Of a stretch of DNA of 64,000 nt, positions 11,263 to 23,139 are shown piece after piece (position 1 is the stretch's first letter; every line of letters starts with the position of its first letter). The DNA is taken from assembly GCA_032719365.1 (NCBI GenBank), contig CM064868.1, positions 14,046,235 through 14,110,234 on the forward strand, read 5' to 3'. Source of the stretch: Prinsepia uniflora. Taxonomy: Eukaryota > Streptophyta > Magnoliopsida > Rosales > Rosaceae. Both the position numbers and the translations under genes were made by a program. Below the pieces are notes generated by a model. It did not search any database. It had not been told where the DNA came from and worked only from the letters and a program-made list of their open reading frames with translations.

Positions 11263-12857
11263 CTAAGCTTCTGTGATACTAAACAGACCAGAAAAAGGTG
11301 GAATGCTTTGCTCATTTCTAAGTAAGTTCTCTGGATCAACCCTACTCTTCACTTGCGCGAGCCTCTTGAAGTTGCCCTTGAAGTACCTTGCACCCCAAGA
11401 AACTGCCTCCAAGTAGCTTGTATTCTCTTCCTTGTTGGTACCCAAATCAAGATCCTTATAATTGATATAGGCACCCCTAGGAAGCCTAGAAACATAAGGC
11501 CCCATGAATCTATAAAGCGTCCTAATCCAATGAATATGCTTGTTGGTTTCTTCAACCCCAGTTCCATCCCACTTCACAATGTACTGAATGTTAAACAAAT
11601 TCCCTTTCCTATGAGGAAAAGGAATCTCATACTCAGAAATCTCACTCATCTTCCCGCCATAAGGATCCATGATCATGAAAACATTTTCTGCTTGCCCAAA
11701 TCTTTTCCAGATCTCTTGTAAAACGGATTCCGGCACCGGGGTCATCACATAGTCAGATTTAGCCTTGAAATTGCTCTTCCAGAGAGGGTCTCTTGACAGT
11801 AAAACCTCTGAGGGCTGGTCTTTTTGAAACCCTGCAAAATATTGGACTGATTGGAGCCACTCATCTCTATGCAGTCTTTTGCCTCCAACCCTAGCTCTGG
11901 AAAGCTCCCCTTCATCAATGCCAGAAGCCTATCAATTCCTCCAAGGAACAAAGAATTGAAAGATGCTTGGATTTTTTTCTGACTTCCATTTCCCATATTT
12001 TGAATTATGATCCTGATAAAAAGATCTTCATGGAATTTATCTGCAATAAATTGCCATCTATGAACAAGTTTGGTTGCTCCTTCTGCAGCTGTCTTTTGAA
12101 TTGTGAAACCTGTCACAACTTTTGGGACTTGAATTAATTTGATCTTCCATGAAATTATGATCCCAAAACTTGAGCCCCCACCTCCTCTGATTGCCCAAAA
12201 AAGATCTTCACCCATTTTTTCTCTGTCAAGAATTCTTCCATGGACATCAATTATTTTAGCATCAATGACATTGTCAGCTGCTAGGCCATGCTTCCTCATC
12301 AAGGTACCAAACCCACCTCCACTAAAATGCCCTCCAATCCCAACTGTGGGACACAGCCCTGCTGGAAATCCATGGACCCCACTTTTCTTTTCTATGCTGT
12401 AGTACAGCTCACCAAGTGTAGCTCCTGATTGAACCCAAGCCGTTTGATCTGCCAGGTTGATCGTTATAGAATGAAGATGGAAGAGATCAATGATGACAAA
12501 TGGGGTTTTGCAGAGGTAGGATAGGCCCTCATAGTCATGGCCTCCACTTCTAACCCTGACTTGCAACCCAAGGCTTCTGCTGCAAAGCAGAGCTGATGGG
12601 ATTTCAGACTCATTGACAGGTGTAACAATGAAGAGAGGCTTTGAGGTGGAGTTAACCCATCTTGGATTTTGTTGGGAAGATTTCAAGAGAGATGAAAATA
12701 AAGGGGGGTTTGAAGTGTGGATGATTTGATCAGAATCGAATTGGGCTTTCATGCACTGTCTGAAAGTACTCTCAGGACTCATTGAATTTGAACTAGAAAT
12801 TGGCAAGGATGATATTGAGACAAAAAACAACGAAGCTGCAAGTGCAAAGAAATCCAT
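11263..12857 (-). pseudogene. BBE-like FAD-linked oxidase, single frameshift (copy 1)
   Basis: Intronless member of the berberine-bridge-enzyme-like family: secreted flavoproteins with bicovalently bound FAD that use O2 to oxidise alcohols, sugars or specialised metabolites. Seen: hydrophobic N-terminus (residues about 3-22), paired cysteines C35 and C92, the FAD-attachment His in [14 protein letters not shown] (H107) and the partner Cys in FPAGLCPTVG (C169), an IRGGGG flavin-domain motif, and after the lesion the PFPHRKG and YINYKDLDLG motifs of the C-terminal BBE domain. Two reading frames cover the gene (12857-11745 and 11748-11263). They join if one base is missing near 11858, where the conserved Ser-Trp pair of the paralogues is broken. 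Apart from this the length fits the family (about 531 residues). It is therefore a very young pseudogene, or an intact gene with a one-base assembly error. It is the most divergent of the three copies. Confidence 0.85.
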
Positions 12858-12982
12858 GATTTCTATGAAGAACTATAGAATTTTTTTTAGGGGTATAGAT
12901 ATATAGATAATTGGAGTGGATCAATGATATTGAAAAACCTAGACATTCTCAATTTGATCGGTTTGTCTTTTTTACTGGTGGT

Positions 12983-12990
12983 TATATATA
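12983..12990 (-). promoter_or_regulatory. Candidate TATA box of BBE-like copy 1
   Basis: TATATATA about 125 bp upstream of the ATG, followed on the minus strand by GC-richer sequence. Position is plausible for a plant core promoter; not tested. Confidence 0.45.
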
Positions 12991-13374
12991 GCAACAAGAG
13001 GGAAATTGATAATTCCAATGGATGACTGCATCAATGATCTCACATCATTAAGTTCCAAGTTGTCCTTACCATACTCCAGTCGGCAGTTTAAAGTTCGAAT
13101 CTTGCCGCTTCCTTGTTTCAGACATACTTAACTCACAATAGTGTGTAAGATATGTGCACATACACCACTGTTAAATCAGTCTTCTTTGGTTCTAATTTTT
13201 AAATAATCAAACTCGCATTATCATATATACAAACTAATAATATATATTTTTATGGGTTATCTATTAATTAGTTATTGAAAATATCAATATTTGTTAAAAA
13301 CTCTACTAACCATATTTTTTAAAATTTGCAACCCCTAACCACTATAATAATTACTCAAACACACTTTAAAACTT
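12991..13374. other. Intergenic, no gene seen
   Basis: AT-rich spacer. At about 13077-13120 a CAGTTTAAAGTTCGAATC segment resembles a pol III B box of a tRNA-derived SINE, but no A box or tail could be matched. Confidence 0.4.
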
Positions 13375-13378
13375 TTAA

Positions 13379-13574
13379 GTTACGTTTGGTATGCCGTATA
13401 AGGGACTGAGTATGATAATATAGTACGAAATTAGTATTTGGTACCACTCGTATTAGTTAGCTACCTATTATAAGTTAATATAATTGTGTGTTTTTATATG
13501 ATCTAGACACACTAAAATAATACTCTCGAAATCGTCCGTATTAAATAGTCGGATGACTAGCAATCTTGAAAAGT

Positions 13575-13638
<64 letters not shown>

Positions 13639-13854
13639 TAAAAGTAAAATAATAATTAATTATAATTTAATAAGTAGTAATAATAATATAAATAATTAAT
13701 ATTTTGATATAAATGTTTAATATTATCTACTATAGTATAATCCGGCTAATATAAGATAGTCAACGTTTTAATTCGGTAGAGCACCGACACCCGACTAAAT
13801 AGTCAGTCTATCCGGCTGAAATAGTCAGTATAATATGGTGTACCAAACGAGGTC
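13379..13854. mobile_element. MITE-like element with imperfect terminal inverted repeats and TTAA flanks
   Basis: The left end reads GTTACGTTTGGTATGCCGTA. The reverse complement of the right end reads GACCTCGTTTGGTACACCAT, so the core CGTTTGGTA is shared as inverted termini. TTAA flanks both sides (13375-13378 and 13855-13858). Length is 476 bp, no coding capacity, and an internal TAA microsatellite has expanded. A CGTTTGGTA terminus is common in plant MITEs. TTAA could also be a 3-bp TTA or TAA duplication plus one base, as in PIF-type elements. Confidence 0.6.
13576..13635. repeat. (TAA)n microsatellite, about 20 units
   Basis: Uninterrupted TAA triplets inside the MITE-like element, followed by degenerate AAT-rich sequence to about 13700. 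Confidence 0.95.
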
Positions 13855-14956
13855 TTAACCCTATTTAGTAGTTTTTTTCCTTTCAAATTATGAAAACATT
13901 ACTCCTATTTATAATCTTTTTTTTTTTCAATTGTTCATTTTAAGAAGTAATGTGAGCATCTAATCCAACTTAAAGTAAGACAATTAAGAGCAAGAATTCT
14001 TCAAAAATACTTTTAAACTTTAAATTTAAATTTTTTTTATCATCCGATATTAAATAATTTGGTTAATTGCTTATTGTTTAGGGTTTAATTCTTGGATTTT
14101 GTGGTTTTGTGGCCAAAATCCAAGAATCAAACCTTAAACTCTAAGTCATATGTTTTTCCACCACCACTTCACCCTCTCGCAAAAACTTTCTGTATACAAT
14201 ACCGTTGAATCTCAGATAATACAGACTTCATTCTTGATTTCATAGAAGAAAAAAAAACTAAATAAAAAATCCCAAATTATAGGGGTCAAAACATACTCAT
14301 ATCCAAACTATCACAATTTTCAAATCAATACCCAATCTATGTGACCACCCACATTTAACATCATGTTTTCCATCCTTCTTACCGTAAAGTGCCACATGTC
14401 AATAAAATTGCTCAGTCAGCTACTGATGTGGCAAAAAATATAGGGGTATTTTCGGGTTTTCACAATAAAAATTAAAACCCAAATCCCAATATGTTTGAAG
14501 CCCTAATTTCCGAAAACAACAGTCGTGCTCCGCCCTAATTTTGAAATTGTAGACCTGCGAAATCGATTCCCCAGTCCCCCAAATCGAATTTGCAACCCCA
14601 AAATTAAACCCTATATCAGAAATTGAAAGGATTGTCATCGTTCCCACCTAGTCACGCACGATGTCGAAGTCCAAATTGTGTTCCAAGTCGAAGGGGCATT
14701 TTAAGGGCGAATTCACGCACAGTGTCAAATTCAAAATCGGTGTTCAAATCGAGTTTCAAAATTTCAACTGCAATGAAGGAATGGTGTTTGAGGAAGGGTG
14801 GACGAAGGGCACCCATATATGGTAAGAATTCTCAACTGTTTGTTCTTTTCAATTTAAAATAGAGTTGTTTGTACAAAAATATGAACTAATTTGCATTTTT
14901 TTGGTGTTAGTGTTTATTGCTTAGTGTTTTGTGAAAGAGAGGTCTTTGTTTGTAGT

Positions 14957-16750
14957 GTAGTGATAACGCCCAAACTACGCATCAAATTAAACACGTAGTT
15001 TGAGTGTTATGCAATTTAAACCCTTTTTGTGTAGATGTAGTATTGGTAAGTAGGGATCGTTCTTAACCGGGGAAATTAGAGAACATTAATAATGTGTTAG
15101 TGGAAAAGATAAAGAAGAAAAGAATAAATCAATGAATTAAAGAATTGAATGATAAAAGAATTAAATAATCAAAAAATCAATAAATTAAAGAATAGAGGAA
15201 TAAGAGAATAAAGAATTAATTAATCAAAGAATCAATAAATTAAAGAATAAAGGAATAAAATAATAAAAGAATAAATAATAAATAATAAAGAATAAAGAAT
15301 TATATTTTGGTGGGGGGGGGGGGGGGGGGGGGGGGGGGTTTGAAAGGGTTGTATTCATACAAATAAGTAAAAACATAAATAAACTAATCCTACTTCTACT
15401 CTAACTTATGTACAAGTGACCTTCTTAAAACACATATCTTACCAACACTCTAATAATTTCAAATATTAAAACAGTCACAAAATTTTACCTTAATCGTCTC
15501 AATTACCTTTATACATTTTTCAATATTATAAATGCACCGACAACGGCTGACATTACAATATGATTTACCTTTTGTTTTTGACTGAATGCGTCGACAGCGA
15601 TCAACATTAAGTGTCTTCAATTCTACTTTAAGTGCACCGCCAGCGGATAAAACACTTAACATCAAATTGAAGTATGAAACACTAAAATGTATAAAATAAC
15701 TAAGATTCATAAAGTAAGACACATGGAGATTGCATTTACCACTTACAAGTATTAGCAAGAAAATACCACACATATATTGAATTATAATCAAAACCAATAA
15801 CAAAAATAAGAGTTTAAGTAAATGGAGAGCAATTGTTACACTTTCAAGGTGGATGAAAACAATGGATTGTTATTCACACGGTTCTCCGACAGCGGACAGA
15901 ACCTTATGAAGATGGAGGAAACAAACTCGGGAAATATGGACTCAAACTCTAAACTTTGTATTGGAAATATTTTGCCAAAGTTTCTCTTAAGGAAAGCTCA
16001 AATGTGTGCCTCTAAGAAGTTGTATTTCAACAAGTGAAATGAACCCCTATTTATAGGGAGAAAAAGCTACCAAAAATAAATAAAAAAATACAATAAAAAA
16101 TGTTGAATAATGAAGATTTGTGATGATTTTAGGGGTGGTTTTAGCTGTAAAGTGGCTGAAAAGTTGCATAATTTGGGGCAAGTTGCTTTTCAAAAGAGTG
16201 GGTTGCAGCTGGGCTCGGAATCAGCAGTGACTTGCTGAAAATCACACTCATAATTCGGTAGGTAGCGGCTGAATAGAGAAGGAAGGTTCAGCCAGCGTTT
16301 GCTGAAGAGACAGCTTGGAGTTCAGCGCACGCGCGCCGAGAAGATGGAATGCGCTTCGGTACACGCGCACCGAGGTTTTGGAAGCGCATTCGGCAGGCGC
16401 GCTCCGAACGTGCTTGGGCAGGGCTGAAGTAGGCTGGGCTTCGCATGGGCCTGGCGGGCCGGATTTCTGGGGCTGGGTCGCACGGGTTGGGCTGCTGGAT
16501 TTTTAAGAAATGGATTTAGGCTGCAGAAAAATGAAATTTAATTAATTTAACTTAATTAATATTTTCACCAAATTTCGTCCATAATTTCTTCGTTATAATT
16601 CCGATCGAGACGATTCTTTCGCCAAAATGCTCCAAATTACAAACTTTATTTATTTAAACAAAAATAACACAAAATAAATTAATTTATCTAATTATTTATT
16701 ATTTTAATATTAAAAGTCAAGTATAAATGGTATAAAATAATTTAAAATAA
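14957..16750. mobile_element. Unclassified repeat nested in the MULE
   Basis: Starts with a near-perfect hairpin: TAACGCCCAAACTACG at 14964-14979 pairs with CGTAGTTTGAGTGTTA at 14994-15009 (two mismatches). Then come a GTAAGTAGGGATCGTTC block, a purine-rich AAAGAATAAA low-complexity stretch (15090-15300), a 27-base G run, three GCACCGACAACGG-like words (15530-15650) and a GC-rich CGCGCGCC segment (16315-16500). It ends in an AATTCCGATCGAGACGATTC block near 16590-16615 and an AT-rich tail. No transposase, RT or LTR pair is visible. The set of blocks is reminiscent of a repeat type seen in many plant genomes, but I cannot name it. The right boundary is approximate. Confidence 0.45.
15312..15338. 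repeat. 27-bp poly-G run
   Basis: 27 consecutive G bases after TTGGT and before TTTGAAAGGG. It is extreme for AT-rich plant DNA. It could form a G-quadruplex, or be inflated or truncated by sequencing error. Confidence 0.9.
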
Positions 16751-17167
16751 TGTTTAATTAATGACCTATCATGTAGTAGGACCATATGATGTGTCTGTTA
16801 TTTGTGATTAGGATGCTTTGGGTGTGCGGGTGGACCATGTGCTTTGTCTGTTATTTGTGATTGAGATGTTTTGTGTGTGCTGGGTCCATGTACTGTGGTT
16901 GTATAATAGTGTGTTATGTCTCATTTTATTGCTTTTTGGTTGTTGGTAGGGTAGTAGGGGATAATTGCTATGGGTGCTATATGGGATAATTGTTATTGGT
17001 GTTGTAGGGGGATAATTTCTATGGCTACTGCAGGGGATAATTGTATAGGGATAAATATGTTTGCTGCCCTAGTGTAAAGGATAATTGTGTTGTTTGTTGT
17101 TTTAAGGGATAAATATGTTTTCTGCACTAGTGTTGCCATAAAATTCTATTTTTTTATTCAATTGTAG
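16751..17167. other. MULE 5' region with GGGATAATTG repeats
   Basis: No gene. GGGATAATTG- and GGGATAAATATGTTT-like words recur at about 16960-17130 (six or more times), and TGTCTGTTATTTGTGATT recurs at 16791 and 16843. This is the untranslated leader between the nested repeat and the first transposase segment. Confidence 0.5.
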
Positions 17168-18118
17168 GGAATTCAGGTTATTTTACAATCAAGATGTTCC
17201 ATGGGGAATATGGGACATCGATAGGTATGTTGACTATTTTGATTATTGTGAGAAGGACATGATGTTCATGTTTGAGATAGATATGATGGTAAAATCAATA
17301 GACTATAAAGATGGTATCATCCTATACCGTTATGAAATTAAAGAGGGAATGAGTGGTAAACTCTTAGAAAACGGTGATGTAATTAAGATGTATGAGGCTG
17401 TGCCAGTGTGACTATTGAGATAGAAATCTTCTTAACACATATTAACGTGGAGAACTCTAAGACATTCGTAAAAGATGTTAGAAGGAGGGAGAAAAAGATA
17501 GCAAGATGATTACTGGAGAGTACAAAGTCAACGGTTGTGATTGATGAGTTAGAAGACCAGTCTGAAGAAACAACATCTCAAAAGATTGATTAAGGAAAGG
17601 GTAAACAGAAAAACAAAGGAAAGAGGGAAAAAACAAGTGCTGGTGACTACAAAGCTAGCTGTTGTGGTTGACAGCCAAAGGTAGGGCTATTAGGGGTTGG
17701 TGGATGAGTTTGAGGACTCTGAAACATCTGACGGTTTTGGATTTGAGGATAGTGAGGATAAGGGTATTCATACACAGGAGAAGATAGTGGATCAAAAAAT
17801 TCTTGAGGGATTGCTTGAAGAAGCAGATCAAATACAGGACTTCTTCACTAATTTTGGTGGAGCTGGAAGCTCAGGAGCTGCTACTCAACCTTTAGGTGTT
17901 GTTGAGACTTCTGGTGCAGCTGAGCCTGCAGGTGCTGCTGAGCCTTCATGTGCTGCCCAGCCTTCTGATCAACCTTCTATTCAGCCAAGTAGTCAGGCTT
18001 CTAATCAGCCTGCTCAGCCTTCATCCCAGCCTTCATCAAGTGCTTAGCCTGCTCAGCCGCCTACCCAACCTTTTGATCAACGTTCATCAAGTGTTCAACC
18101 TGCTCATCCTTACTCAGT
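17168..18118 (+). pseudogene. MULE transposase, N-terminal part
   Basis: Translation from about 17172 gives FTIKMFHGEYGTS, then in a shifted frame YVDYFDYCEKDMMFMFEIDM and YYR/LYRYE-like sequence. This matches the N-terminal domain of plant MuDR-type transposases (a FTVEMHHGG..., VDYFDYCD.D.MS-like pattern). An acidic linker follows (from 17697: DEFEDSETSDGFGFEDSEDK) and then an Ala/Ser/Gln/Pro-rich tract with repeated QPS units to about 18050. Several stops and frame changes make it non-functional. The tract resumes after the solo LTR at 21159. Confidence 0.65.
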
Positions 18119-18123
18119 TAATG

Positions 18124-21100
18124 TGACAAGACCCATCCCGATTATCCCTCGATAGTCGTGATGAATCCTGCTCCCGTCTGACAATAACTAAAAATTTCCG
18201 AAAGTAACCAAACTTATTACACACAACACACAACAAATCCCGAAAACATTGTCAGACAAGGGATAGTTAAGTTTTACAGACCAATGACGTCACAAGTTTG
18301 ACTAGTCAAGGACAATACAGAGCATAGGTATCATTACAGATAGGGGTCAAATTCCTACTCTGTAGAATGTCTGAGTGCGCAACGGTCTATTTATTCTTTT
18401 GCCTCGCTTGCCTCGTTTTTAGCCCTCGTACCTGTACACTGGCCTGGAGGGTGCATAAAACAATAAAGGTGTGAGTGGACAAAAATGACCTCTTATAAAA
18501 ACATTTGCCAAAATACAGTTCTTACCCTCCAGTTTTCACAAACATGCATGCATATCATAAAACACGAGTGATAATGGGAAATCAATTAAAGTGGATCAAT
18601 CAAAACAATTTCCACAAAACCACGGGACTTATTTCCATATCTTGTTGCTTAGAGTCACGTTTTATCCCTGCAACGCGTGCATATCAATAGGCTCAAGGAC
18701 CGCTCAAAATCCGAGCATCCGCCGCTGTGAACACATCACCAGCCGGCAATCCAGATCTAGTGAACACATCACTTACCGATCCATATAATCCAGCACATCT
18801 GATCTGAGTCAAGCCTCCCCTGGGCTGCAAGACAAAGATCGTGCTACGTGACCTCTTCGGGGTAAACACTTCCATCCCGAAGGCGAGCGTTATCTCCAGG
18901 GTGCACTCCGGGGAAAAACATATTTTCTCCCGAAAGCCCTAAATATCCGCAACATATCACCATCACTAAAACCAGTGAAAAACAGTTGCATTGAAAACCA
19001 AATCAAATATCAATACAGGGTCTCGGCCCTAAGTTAACCAAAGTCCCGATTTACTTTATAAATCCGAAATCATCATTATCATCATATAATCACATGGAAA
19101 ATGCAAATCCAATCAGAAACACAATTCCATTGGGTCCCACCCCAAAATACCAATTTCACGTAAATCCGTGCAACCGTAAACCCGAGTTGCCACGATCATG
19201 TAAATCCATAAAATCAATCATTGACTCATAATCCGAGTCCAAATATCATTTTCAATCCGGGCCTAGCCCAAAACATCATTTGCACGTTCCTCGTAAAACG
19301 TGCCCGAAAGACTGATTAAAATAATCACGAAAATACTAAAAATCATCAAATTCACATGTAACTCCAAATCCGAGTCAAAATCATTATTTACTTGGGTTCT
19401 CACGCCCACAATATCATTTTTAACCAATTTCATGATTTCTCGAAAAGCGTACAAGAATATAATAATATAATAATCATAAAACCGAGAAAATCGAGAAATC
19501 ACCGAATCGAAGCATCAATCATGTCAAATCATAGAAAATCATATAAATAAGCATTTTAAACCATATATGCATGCATCACAGTTAGAAAACCAAAAGTCCA
19601 CTCACACACACCGTCCCGATTGTTCAGCCTCGAGCTGTTCGTTTTCCTCCGAAGTCCCGGGAATATTCCAGCCTGTCAAACAAAGTGATTTAAGGTTACT
19701 AGGCTATCATATAATCCTTAAACAGGAATCCCCTAATTGTCGGAATTTTATAATATTATTTTAATATAAATTTAAACGTGTCGGGTACTCGGAACTACAC
19801 TGAAACCATATCCGATTGACCCGAAACCAACGCGGATAGGTTCGTATCATCGAGAACATCAAGTTTCATGTTTAACACTTTGCCGGAATCCTCCCCACGC
19901 GCCGTCACGCGCCGCCGCAAGCGGCTGCGCGTGAAAGCCACGCGCCCAGCACAGTACAGCTACAGTGCATCGTTCTCGCCCGTTTGTCTGATAAACGGGT
20001 TGAAATACCCGCGATAGGATCCGATGCAATCTCAGTCAATTCGACCTCGAATCGATCCGTTCTTTCAACTGATCTCATCTACTCTAACTTCATTTCAGTT
20101 CTGTGAACTCAATTACCTCAGGTAAGGTCCAAATCTTCACGACTCACGATCGAAATTCGACGGGTCTCCTAATCGGGTTTCACGATTCCGTGCCTGATTT
20201 TTCAATTAATTCATATGGTTAGCTTCGTGAGAGTATAATGAACAATTTTCCATGATCAATTTCGATTGAGCTTACCTCTAAGTATCTGAACTCAAGGTCG
20301 ATTTTTGGCAGCCATGGCAGCGTCTGTTCTTCCTCAATTCGACACGAATTCTTCTCGTTTTTGTTGCAAAGCTTTTAGTTTTGATCCCAGCAACCTAATG
20401 GAATCCTCAATTGGTCCTCTCCTGGCTCCCAAATCCGAATTCGATTTTCCCCCAATTTCCCAGAATTTTCGAAGCAAAATTCTCTCAGTTCTCTGAACCT
20501 CTCAAGTCCCTCTCTCTCAGTTATGCTACTTAGACGTTCAATTGCATAATGGCGACGAGTTTAGGGCTTATCACGGGCCAATTGGACATAATCATAGTCC
20601 AAGCCTTAATTTGGGGAAAAGTAGTCAAAAGGGGATATTATTGTGTTTCCCTTAAGACCCGGTTCTGTGTTTTATGAAGTGAGAATCAGACAAAAGACAA
20701 GTCTGATCAAGGCCAAAAGTCCATTTTGCCCCTGGTTGGACAAATTACCATTTTGCCCCTAGCCTTCCGTGACCTGTAACGTTCGTAACCGAACTCCGTT
20801 TTCGACGTGCCGCCTGTCGTTGTACTCCGGGCATCGAGACCTACCTAACGGTCTTCGAATCGTGTGAAAATTAGTTGGCAAACAAAAAGTCAACATTTTC
20901 CCCCTTTTCGCCCAAATTACGAAAATGCCCTTGGGCTTCCGAACGTCATAACTTTTTCCCAGATTGTCGGAATTGGGCGTGCCACCTGTCTATGGACTCG
21001 TGACGTCCCGAACTACGTCACGGTCATCGGTCAACATCCGTTTGATTCACCGATCAAAAAGTCAACAATTTGACTATACTATTCACAAGGGTAAAAACGT

Positions 21101-21153
21101 CATTTACTCATTATGTTACAAAATTACATTTTCTAAATGTCCGGGGCATTACA
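18124..21153 (-). mobile_element. Solo LTR of a large gypsy-type retrotransposon, TSD TAATG
   Basis: Begins TGACAAGACCCATCCCG and ends CCGGGGCATTACA (TG...CA). It is flanked by TAATG at 18119-18123 and 21154-21158, a perfect 5-bp target duplication. No internal region, primer-binding site or pol lies between the duplications, so this is a solo LTR of 3030 bp left by LTR-LTR recombination. It is related to the LTRs at 48435 and 54881: both have a CGTGCCACCTGTCTATG...CTCGTGACGTC segment near the right end. By that comparison the element was oriented on the minus strand. The ORFs inside are short and not conserved. Confidence 0.9.
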
Positions 21154-23135
21154 TAATGAACCTCCATCAACTACTGAACCAACATGGAGGTCCACATTCA
21201 CACGAGACATTTCATATTTTTTTTGTTGAGGATATGAATGATGAATAACTTGAAGAGGGTGATCAAACACAACATGATGAGTTAAGACCAGTTATGTAAG
21301 ATGATGAAGGTGAGGTGAATGTTCAGAAAATGTCACATGGGAAGAAGTTTACAGAGTATAATCCAGAAACTGACAAACTCAAGCCTTACTTTGATACTGG
21401 GTTATTATTCAGTGATTGTAGAATGTTTAAGCAAGCTGTTATAGACTATTGCTTATACGAGGGTAGGGATGTGAGGTACAAGAAAAATGAAAAATTCAAG
21501 CTCAAGTGTCAATGTAAATCAACAAATTGTAGTTGGGAGATTTATGTTGCCAGGGTAAGCCCAAGTGACAATACTTTGGTTGTGAAATACTATAACCCTA
21601 CACACACATGTACAAGGGTTCGTCACAATAAACAAGCGACAACTTCTTGGGTCTCTCGAACATTCATGGTAAGAATTCAGGCAACCTAAAGATTCTTATT
21701 TCTGCAATAGTGGAGGCTGCTTCTACATAATTTTTTATTGGGATAAGCAATATGATGGCGTATAGAGCTAAGCAGAAAGCAATTGAGTTGACAGACGGAT
21801 CATTGTGAAGGCAGTATGGAATCTTATGGGATTAATGCCATGAGTTGAAGCGTACGAATCCTGGTACATCCACGTCCTTGGTATGTGATTTTGCAAATGG
21901 AGAACAAATATTCAAACAGTTCTACCTTTGTTTTGAGGCATGCAAAAAAGGATTTAAAGAGTGTTGTCGTCCTTTTATTGACTTGGATGGTTTTCATCTC
22001 AAAGGAGTGTATGGTGGTCGGTTGTTGACTGCAATTGGTATTGATGGCAATAATGAGACTTGAGTGATTGTTTTGGCCATGGTAGAAATGGAAACAAAGG
22101 ACTCCTGGAGTTGGTTCTTTGAACTGTTGATGGTGGATTTGGGGATGGCGAACTGTTATGGCTAGAGTTTCCTACATGACAAGCAAAAGGGACTAGAAGT
22201 AGCACTTGATGGTTTGATGCCTAGAGCTGAGCATAGATTCTATTGTAGACACTTATGGGCTAACTACAACAAGAGTTTCAAAGGAAAGGTGTTGAATGAT
22301 GATTTATGGGACTGTGCTAGAGCATCAAGAGTTCAGGATTTTAATCAGGAGATGGATAAGCTAAGATGCTTAGATAAAGCTGCTTGGAGCTGGTTGAAGG
22401 AAAAACCAGCAAAGCAATGGTCTCGTTTCCATTTTCAAACATGGTCCATGCCAGACATGCTCCAAAATAACTACAACGAGACCTTTAACAATACCATTAT
22501 GTTGGCTAGAGATAAACCAATCATCACTATGTTTGAGATGATTAGGTTTTTCTTGATGAAAAGGATAGTATATAGAAGGGATAAGATGACTATGTGGCCT
22601 CAGAGTGTTTGTCAAAATGTTTTCAACTAAGTTCAAAGGCTGAAAGTTAAGTCTGGGCATTGCAGTGTTAGATGGCATGATGGACCCAATTACGAGATTC
22701 ACGGACGTAGAGGAGAACAGTGTGTGGTGAATTTGGAGGCCCACACGTGTTCTTGCAGAAAATGGGACCTCACATGAATCCCTTGTGTGCATGGTATTGC
22801 AGCCATCCACTACAAAGGTGGGGCATAAGTGGAGGAATATGTGGACCCCCCTATTCCAAAGTGGCCTACATGAAGTGTTACAACAATCTCATTGAAGCTA
22901 TAAATAGCCCAAAACTGTGGGAAAAAACCAGCCGGGAACTAATTAAGCCTCCTGCAAATAAGAGACAACCGGGAAGGCCTAAAAGGTCAGAGCAAAGGAG
23001 CCACAAAAAACCATTACCAAAAGTGGGATGAAAACAGGGCATTGCTATGAGGTGCACTCTTTGTGCGTTACAAACCCCCTAATGTACATGCACACCATCG
23101 ACACTTAACTCCTAAGGAGAAGACAGCACCAAGGC
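21154..23135 (+). pseudogene. MULE transposase, central and C-terminal parts
   Basis: Continues the interrupted transposase. At 21400-21690 a MuDR-type domain: FSDCRMFKQAVIDYC, RYKKNEKFKLKCQC, CSWEIYVAR and HTC..VRHN. At 21905-22065 part of the catalytic domain: FIDLDGFHLKGVYGG, with the Asp of the DGFHLKG motif, and LLTAIGIDGNNE. At 22214-22630: HRFYCRHLWANYNKSFKG, then WSMPDMLQNNYNETFNNTI. At about 22690-22815 a SWIM-type zinc finger (C.C..W...GIPC.H in another frame). A PGRPKRSEQ basic tail ends at 23028, with a CTLC zinc-knuckle-like remnant after it. Stops and at least three frame changes. Dead. Confidence 0.8.
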
Positions 23136-23139
23136 GACG

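Noticed and set aside
13077..13120. tRNA-derived SINE suggested by GTTCGAATC
   Set aside because: No A box at the right distance and no tail or target duplication could be matched. A similar GTTCGAATCC at 31568 also lacks a tRNA fold.
16315..16506. GC-rich ORF of 63 codons as a gene or organelle insert
   Set aside because: It lies inside an unclassified repeat, shows no conserved motif, and its openness comes from high GC.
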